The notes under the pieces were generated by a model. The model was not told the DNA's origin and ran no database searches. It saw only the letters and a program-made list of their open reading frames with translations. Positions 57,631 through 64,000 of a stretch of 64,000 nt of DNA are shown piece by piece. Source of the DNA: Mycogone perniciosa (lineage: Eukaryota > Ascomycota > Sordariomycetes > Hypocreales > Hypocreaceae); the NCBI GenBank assembly GCA_025331125.1, contig JAOALB010000165.1, positions 1 through 64,000 of the forward strand, read 5' to 3'. The position numbers were made by a program, and so were the translations under genes. Position 1 is the stretch's first letter. Each line of letters begins with the position of its first letter.

Positions 57631-58155
57631 TTAATTACACTGAATTGACTTGGCATTTGTGAACCAATATTGTGGGAAATTCAGCTTCCTTCCCTCAGTC
57701 CACTTTGTGATATCAGAGAGACCTGGTGCATTGATCTTTTTAGACCTGAAATTTCCACCATCATCAAGGCAGTCACCTGGCTTTACGGTGAAGGTGCAAG
57801 AGAGGTCTAGTCGGTCAGAAAAAAGATTGCGATCCTCAGAGCTAGAAATATATAACACTCACTCTCAGATATCCAAATGGATCCGATGGTTTGCCATTCA
57901 ATCGTATAGCAGTCGTTGCCGTTCCCGAACGTAACACCTTTATTGGGACCCTTGTAGTTCCTTCTTGAGAGTCAGTAATGTGATATGACACAGATACGAT
58001 TCAACCTACGCTCCAGCCCAGATCCAAATTTTATTGGAACCGCGGCGTGCGATCTCTGGGACGTTAGGTTCGGCCTCAGCCGCAGGTGCGCAGCTGCCAA
58101 TTTGGGCAATGGCCGCAAGAGAGAGCAATGCCGCGTTTTTAATGTTGAACAACAT
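57631..58155 (-). CDS. Small secreted Cys protein, three exons
   Basis: Exons 58155-58010, 57963 or 57960-57863 and 57806-57631 join in frame to give about 140 aa; two tandem AAG acceptors leave one residue open. The signal peptide is MLFNIKNAALLSLAAIAQIGSCA. A short acidic pro-region ends at a Kex2-like EIARR. The mature chain has four Cys (NDC, LSC, GDC, IQC), Trp-rich flanks (KIWIWAG, IEWQTIG, GSIWISE) and a compact size of about 100 residues. I do not recognise the family; it looks like an effector or antifungal-type protein (inference). A TATA-like TATAAG lies about 100 bp upstream. Joining three exons in frame makes a real gene likely. Confidence 0.72.
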
Positions 58156-61030
58156 TGCGGAAGAGTCGTTAGGATAAGGAGTTGACAAGGTGGTAAACAG
58201 GTACGGAGGAGGCAAGATAGCGAACGGTTGTTGGGTTGGGGCAGACTGACGTACTTATATCATGAAAGCTAAAAATGCCAATAAATCCAAAAGTACGGAG
58301 TAGATATTACGGAGTAGACCTCATGCAAACAAATCGGGCACGCCCCTAAAAGCGGGTCGCAGAAGCAATGGTACGCGCTGGGACTCCCTAGTAGTACTAG
58401 GAAGGGGTTGCCAGGCTTCCGTCCTATGATAGACCTCGTAGGAAGCACTTTACTTGGCTAGAACAGTGTCTAGATTAATATGACATGTCGATCATTCGTT
58501 TGAAACGCGTATCCCGCATCTTTTCAAGCAAAAGACTAGTATTAAACATAACTACGGAGTACTCAAAGCTTATAGACGATACGAGTAAATAGCCGTAATA
58601 CTCGTATCTACATTCCCCAGACGAGGATCTTGAAGGCGCTTGAGAGTGAAATGAAGCGCATACGGAGTACTAGTGTGGCAGTACTAGTCCTAGAAGTAGT
58701 GGGTAGAGTGTATGCCTTATGTGACGCTTCTATATAGTAGTTCCGTTGACTGCTTTAACAACAAGTACTCGTAGTATCGCAATATACTACCATATGGATA
58801 CTATTATTACTACTATAAAAACGTGGGGGAGTATGGATATATTCTTATACCGTGACAGCCATCACCGTAATTACTTGCCGCCGCAAAGCTGCTATTGCAA
58901 GCACCATACATACAGAGTAGACCGAAGACATACCAGCAGGCGCCCCTGTCAGCCATTTCTATGTTCAGCAGGGGTAGCCTGGAGTGATGGTGGCTTACGG
59001 AGTATTATACAGCACTCATTCTAGTCCAGACAAGGTAGGTCGGGTCATCTCGTGCCGGGGCTCAGTTTAATACTAGTGCATATTATTAGCTAGGAGTTAT
59101 GGCCCCAAAAGTACGAACATTACGAGTACGCGGTATGTCGGAGTGCCTTCTACTTCCGTATGTATGGAATACGAGTACTACAGTTCCAGGAAACGAGATT
59201 CATACTTATTGGTGCGGCTTCCTAATACTCTCTCTTCAGAACTTGTATAGAGGCCGCAAAATTGAAGTTATTTGCGAGTATGCTACTCCGTAGAGTGGCT
59301 AAGTTTGGTGTGCTGCCCAAAATTACCACCAATGATTCCCAGGCTTGAGAGCCATGTAATAGATACACACTACGGAGTACTCCGTACTAGTATTAATAAG
59401 ACATACGAGTATGTGGCTGCCAATATGAAGTCGAAATAGTGGGTATCGGACTTTTGGTCAGCCTGTGCCCGGTTTCTAGGGCCTTATAAATTAGCCAGTA
59501 GATGATCTCCTAATAGCGCATAGGATTCCCATCGGTGATTGACAAAATGTCAAATGATGCAAAATGTCAAATGATGAGGAACATGGATTCCTCCAGACAA
59601 AGAATGAACCACCTGATTTGACACCTCCCATCAACCGAAGAGGTAATCCTCGTTTAAGAATAGGAATGATAATAATGGCAATAATATCCCAACGGAACAT
59701 TTTGGCAGGATGATTAAACTACTGACTATTAGGAGTTAACCAATCTGACCCCTCACTTTGTAAGCGCCCCATCTGGCGCAACCACTGCGAGACCTCGGAG
59801 ACCCTCGACATGTCGATATTTCGATTCCCGATTGCTTCGCACAATGTGTAGCTTGGACAGCTCTTAAACTGTTCGCTAGAGCACATTACTCATGTCACGT
59901 CGCGTGTTGAGGAGCTTTACATGCTAATGGGTATCTGCATCAGCTAACACTTCGTGGGGCGACGTCCTGCAATAGCCAGCATTTCGAGTGACTGGGGGTA
60001 CGCATATAAACAGCGAGAGAGTGGGACCTTCTCCAAGCTTCCAATTAATATACGAGCATAGTAAATACAGAGTACTAGATACTACTCTATCGTTAGAGCC
60101 GGTCTCACGGCAATATGGCCCGATTCTTGAAGATCCTCAGTGGAGAGTCAAATCGCCTTCGATATCGCACACTCAAAATCCTTAGCTCCTTAGGACCCAG
60201 CCAGTACTCCGTACCTTGGTAAGTACAATCGTAAAGACTAAACAAAGCGCTAAAATCTTATAGAAGCCACAAAGAAATGTAGTGTAATTTAGTGGAGCAA
60301 CTGTTCTAAATCCACCACTCGTACGGAGTACGGAGTACTGAGTACTAGTATTAAAGTAATGACTTCAAAGATTTCCCTGATTAACTACTTCGTACTTCGT
60401 ATTAAGGAGATCCCCCCAGCCTCGTAATTGATTAGCCATTTATATATGATGACTAAAGATAAGTTGCTCACTAAGCTGTAGAATAAACTGGGCCAATACT
60501 CCATACTGCTTACGTTACATATGCGGGCTTGTCCGAATCTAACCCGAGACGCAGTGTGGTGGAGAGTTTCCATAGAAAGTGTAAAGAAATACAGCTATAT
60601 GTGCATACCTCGGGGTAATGTGGCCATATCCCTACCCGACTCATAGAATTTACCGGTCGTAGCTGGGCGTGATTTGCAATAGTAGGCAAATACCTCCTCT
60701 GTAAGATACGAATTTGTTTGTGAAGAGGTTATGTACTGGAGCATAAGCAGGAATGTGGGATCGAAAGCGATGGAGTAATACAGGACCATGGAAATTTGTT
60801 GGTCCTATTGAGAGTACTTGACTTCCAAGACGCTGTTTTCCTAGCCAAGGATGGCAATGAACCTATCTCTGCGGTGGTCAGTCCATACTCCCTGGCAGCC
60901 AGTAGGACATCAAATAAAGCCGAGGAACCGACTGTATGGATAGACACTGTTGGAACAAGATTGAGAAGCTGGAGACACCTTGCGGGCACCAGCACGCCTG
61001 GTGATGAAGAAACCACCAAAACACACCATC
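58156..61030. other. 2.9-kb spacer with repeats and possible relic
   Basis: No intact gene. TACGGAGTA-type motifs are dense (58294, 58553, 58665, 59371-59386, 60205, 60321). On the minus strand around 60595-60960 two frames have protein-like composition (for example AAREYGLTTAEIGSL and then DPTFLLMLQYITSS) but lie in different phases. They may be a decayed exon in the 3' flank of PGS1. I cannot name it. Confidence 0.45.
59371..59386. repeat. Perfect 16-bp palindrome
   Basis: TACGGAGTACTCCGTA equals its own reverse complement. It is a clean example of the dispersed motif. Confidence 0.9.
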
Positions 61031-62748
61031 TTACAATGCCCCTCCAACAGCCTGCACAATCCACATGGCAATCCGCACCTTCAAGCTCACCCTCCTTTCA
61101 TTCCGCGTAAAATCATCCAAGGTCACGCCAGCCGCATGATCCTGCAGCCACCGCTGCTCCTCTGCCAACCGCGCTTTCAAAGTTTCATTCCGAGTGACAA
61201 TAAGTGTCCCAGCCTCGAGGTCGAGAGAGTAGCTCCGCTTGGTGTAGTTGGAGCTGCCAATAATGGTCATGGACGGGTTTACGTCCCCCGGCATTGTCAC
61301 CCACATGCCTTTCGCATGGTACGTCCAGCCACCCGGTTGATCAGCGGTGCCGAAGCGCCATTCCTTCAGGGTGATATCACCATCGCGGCCGCGTTGATGG
61401 ACTGCATCCAAGAAGCGACGAGCGAGAAGAACGTAGGCGTCTGGCAGAAGACCAGAAACCCCCTTTGACTTATAAAAGCCATTTGCCTCAGGAGCCGCCG
61501 TGATGACAACGTTGTTGCTCGAGGCAGTGCTCAGTAGTAGCTTAGTTAATGACGGAGCAGGGTTGAAATAGCCTGCGGTAAATGTCCACGACGATCCTCG
61601 GTACGCGGGCAAGGCCAGCCTCTCCAAGATCCGCGTTAATACGGGAAGCTCAGTTGAACTGTCCGGTCGCATGACCTGTGACATCTGGCCTAGCATGTAG
61701 ACCCGGGTGTCAGCGAAGTCACTTGCTGAGCTCCTTTGCGGTGCTGATAGTAGTGCCTGAAGCGTAGATGTGGTGCTTTTGACAAACGAGGCTGGTTTTT
61801 CCAGTGGTGATGGGGCTGAGTTCGTTCTAGGCCAAGCAAGAGTATATCCGGCAACGTCATCTTGTGACGGTTCGACGAGGAAACTGAATGAGGCAACGCC
61901 ATTGTGAAGCTTCCAGAAGTGATCGGTGACCGCCTTGGAGGCAAAGAGGTGATAGCGATCTTGTCGGTTGGTGAAGTAGTCTGTCGACAAGTTCGCCCTG
62001 GACAGTAAACCTCGTCAGCTCCATTCACCCAAACATATGCCAACGTCCCAATGGCCAACAGCTCTAAGGCACATACCCAGACATGATAATCTCGTCATCC
62101 ACCCCGTACAGCTTCATGTGCTGCAACCCCCATCCCTCATTGATCCTCTTCGGTATATACTGCTTCCGCAACCCGGTCAAGTTCGGCGTATGGTACATCC
62201 GAATCTCGACTCGATCCGCCCCAAACTCCGTCACCAAAGGCGCAAGCAGCGATGCGCACGATGGATTCGGCGACTCCCTGGTCCCCCGCAGGGCATCCGT
62301 CAAGATACTCAACTTCAGCTCCGGATTTTGCCTCAATGCCTCCCGCAGAGTCTCAATCAGCTCCTTCTCCGACTTTCCGATATACAGTGTAGACAAGAAT
62401 ATCCTCTTCTTCGCATTCCGTATGCGATCCTAATTCCCGCCCAATCAGCTTCAGCTTCTTTCCATTCGCTCGTCCCTAGTCGTTCGCTCGCACCTTGAGA
62501 GTTTCGTAGAATTCCGCCGGCGTTTTCAAGACACGGATTTGCTCTCCCCGGACATCGAAGCTCGGCGCCATGCGATCCAGCTCGCTCACGAACGGAACCA
62601 GTAATCCCGCCCCGCTGGCAGAACTCGGCGCGGGAGCTGCTTGAGGCGTCGCATAGCTTCTGCGCTGCAGTCGAGGTGCCGAGATGCTTGGTTTCTGCTG
62701 GAGAACTCGTGCTCTTGAGGCGCACCTGGCGCAACTCCGGACGAGCAT
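61031..62748 (-). CDS. PGS1: Phosphatidylglycerolphosphate synthase, mitochondrial
   Basis: Three exons (62748-62494, 62429-62077, 61997-61031) give 524 aa. The N-terminus is Arg/Ser/Ala-rich without acids (MLVRSCARCASRARVLQQ), a mitochondrial targeting peptide. Two phospholipase-D (HKD-type) motifs are present: HMKLYGVDD plus the Asn/Ser that follow (about residue 188), and YHAKGMWV plus IGSSNYTKRS (about 425). The enzyme makes phosphatidylglycerol phosphate from CDP-diacylglycerol and glycerol-3-phosphate at the inner membrane, the first committed step to cardiolipin. The ATG is the first Met before the targeting peptide. The second exon donor is GTATGT. The gene shares its promoter with NDUFA12. 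Confidence 0.94.
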
Positions 62749-62997
62749 ACCTGTAGAGCGCAATTGACCCTGTCGAGGCTTTGGGGAATTGTCTGTCGCA
62801 GAGAAATTCCCCGGAAATAAATTCCATGTGCATGAGCTTCCTCGGTATGGACGGCTCACCGAGCAAAGGGTTCCATGCCGAGGTTTTACCGCGCTGTGGG
62901 AATCTTCAACTCCAACGACAGCATCATAGCATCTCTCCCACCACGACGCTTTGATCCCCTACGCATTATAGAGGTGGAATTGCCCGCTACCGCCACC
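62749..62997. promoter_or_regulatory. Divergent promoter of PGS1 and NDUFA12
   Basis: The two start codons are 249 bp apart and face away from each other. Both products act in mitochondria, so shared control is a natural inference. No TATA box is clear, as is usual for housekeeping genes. Confidence 0.6.
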
Positions 62998-63693
62998 ATG
63001 TCGACGATCACAAGAACGCTGGGCAATCTGCGCAAGATTGGTGTCAAGGTTTGCGACTCTCTACTCGTTCCAATGGCGCTCTAGCTGACCATCTCCGCAG
63101 GATTACTTCCGACAGATGCTGGTGCGTGACCAGTCCTTCAAGCACCGCACCCATCGATATCTTGACTAACGCACAGCTCTCTCTCTCATCGAATAGTACA
63201 TCGGTACGCATACCGCCTCTCTCCCTCAAGCTCCTTCCGCCCCGAACAGCCCATTCTAACACCACTTGACCAACAGGTGACACCAAGCACGGCCGCCTCA
63301 TAGGCCAGGATCGCGCGGGCAACAAGTACTTCGAGAACAACGAGGAGCTTCCCCTCCGAACCCGTTGGGTTGAGTACGCCAAGCACGACTACGACGCCGG
63401 CCAGATCGAGCCCGGCTGGCACGCCTGGATCAGCTACTCCCTCGACAAGCCCCCCACCGAGGACGCTCTGATCGCGACGGGTACGAGACACTTTGAGCCT
63501 GCGGGACCGAAACCCAACTATACCATGAGCCGGGGTGCTTTCAAGACGTACAACACGTAAGTCATGGTCCGACAGGATGCGGGAAATGGCCGCTCGTGAG
63601 GGGCCTGGCATGTTTGGATGATGCTAACGACTAGTGTCCAGAACGAAAGCCAAGATCACTGCTTGGGAGCCCGTGGCTGCGCAGCGAGCGTGA
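62998..63693 (+). CDS. Complex I subunit NDUFA12 (B17.2 family)
   Basis: Five exons (62998-63048, 63101-63121, 63197-63203, 63277-63556, 63642-63693) give 136 aa, the normal length. The family pattern is seen throughout: MSTITRTLGNLRKIG, YIGDTKHGRLIGQD, GNKYFEN, ELPLRTRWVEY and EPGWHAWISYSLDKPP. It is an accessory subunit of NADH:ubiquinone oxidoreductase in the inner membrane and is needed for assembly of the matrix arm. Exon 3 is only 7 nt (TACATCG): skipping it breaks the frame and removes the conserved Tyr-Ile-Gly. Splicing to the earlier CACAG acceptor puts the next exon out of frame, so the micro-exon is the only consistent solution. Confidence 0.92.
63197..63203 (+). other. 7-nt micro-exon of NDUFA12
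   Basis: TACATCG is flanked by AG and GT. It encodes Tyr-Ile and the first base of Gly in the conserved YIGDT motif. Flanking introns are 75 and 73 nt. Confidence 0.85.
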
Positions 63694-64000
63694 GGGTTTT
63701 GTTTGTTTTAGAAGCGGGCTGTGTACATACGGGATTACACGAATCAAGTGAATTAAACTATGAAACAAGAACAAAAAACCTCAATGTGCAATTATTCTCA
63801 CGGAAAACACTGTCTTAACGTACAGGGAAAACACAACTACTACAGTAAGTCAGATCCGACGAAGAATGGCGAAATAACAAAGCTCCCCTATGCTATCTAG
63901 CTCATCTATTGCGATGCAGCAAATGCTCAGTCAGGGTGGAACAAACCACTGCAATGTAATTGCGTTTGCACTTCTACATCTTGCCCTCTACTGCAGTCTT
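63694..64000. other. Right edge, 3' flank
   Basis: This is the 3' flank of NDUFA12. No other gene is seen before the window ends. Confidence 0.6.

Noticed and set aside
60595..61064. Minus-strand frames downstream of PGS1
   Set aside because: Composition looks protein-like, but the two pieces are out of phase and unrecognised. They are treated as a possible relic in the spacer only.
1..64000. CRISPR arrays, bacterial operons or ribosome binding sites
   Set aside because: None found. Introns, tRNA intron and gene families show that the DNA is eukaryotic (fungal).

Overview
The window is chromosomal DNA of a filamentous ascomycete (Pezizomycotina). Evidence: genes carry short spliceosomal introns (about 45-80 nt, GT-AG, CTAAC/CTGAC-like branch sites), there are two Zn(II)2Cys6 regulators, a NACHT-ankyrin (NLR-like) locus, a GH95 fucosidase, several small secreted proteins, and nuclear housekeeping genes of fungal type (SRP54, thymidylate kinase, PGS1, complex I NDUFA12). 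A Sordariomycete, perhaps hypocrealean, is my best guess, but it rests on general impression only. The gene models below were spliced by hand; each exon set was checked for reading-frame continuity.

Layout. 1-9.4 kb is a gene-poor stretch holding one spliced secreted-protein gene on the minus strand (2.06-3.04 kb). 9.4-16.3 kb has an XlnR/AraR-like regulator followed on the same strand by a secreted GH95 alpha-L-fucosidase. 16.3-24 kb is accessory: a secreted protein of unknown function and a large, lesion-bearing NLR-like gene (hydrolase-like domain, NACHT, ankyrin repeats). 24.8-26.4 kb is SRP54. 26.8-28.3 kb holds a doubtful small secreted protein and a relic of an acetoacetyl-CoA-synthetase-like C-terminus. 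29.4-35 kb contains a class III aminotransferase broken by one in-frame stop, a Zn2Cys6 regulator and, convergent with it, a DmpA/BapA-type (S58) aminopeptidase. 36.3-42.4 kb is a conserved block: formyltetrahydrofolate deformylase, a sulfotransferase-like P-loop protein with a GC-AG intron, an intron-containing tRNA-Tyr, thymidylate kinase and a disordered KEN-box protein. 44.8-58.2 kb is again accessory: a Pro1 tautomerase, an extended SDR, two intronless small secreted proteins, a Vps62-like protein with an aerolysin-like tail, a classical SDR and a three-exon small secreted protein. 61-63.7 kb has divergent PGS1 and NDUFA12, both mitochondrial, sharing a promoter of about 250 bp; NDUFA12 includes a 7-nt micro-exon.

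Functional themes. Conserved housekeeping genes alternate with gene-poor accessory stretches scattered with TACGGAGTA-type short palindromes. The accessory stretches contain the secreted-protein genes, the NLR and the broken genes. Three separate lesions or relics (NLR, aminotransferase, synthetase tail) lie between 20 and 31 kb, so this is an actively decaying part of the window. The most notable items are the decayed NLR with a homogenised 102-bp ankyrin repeat, the 7-nt micro-exon, the nonsense-interrupted aminotransferase beside a regulator and an S58 peptidase, and the Vps62/aerolysin-like protein.
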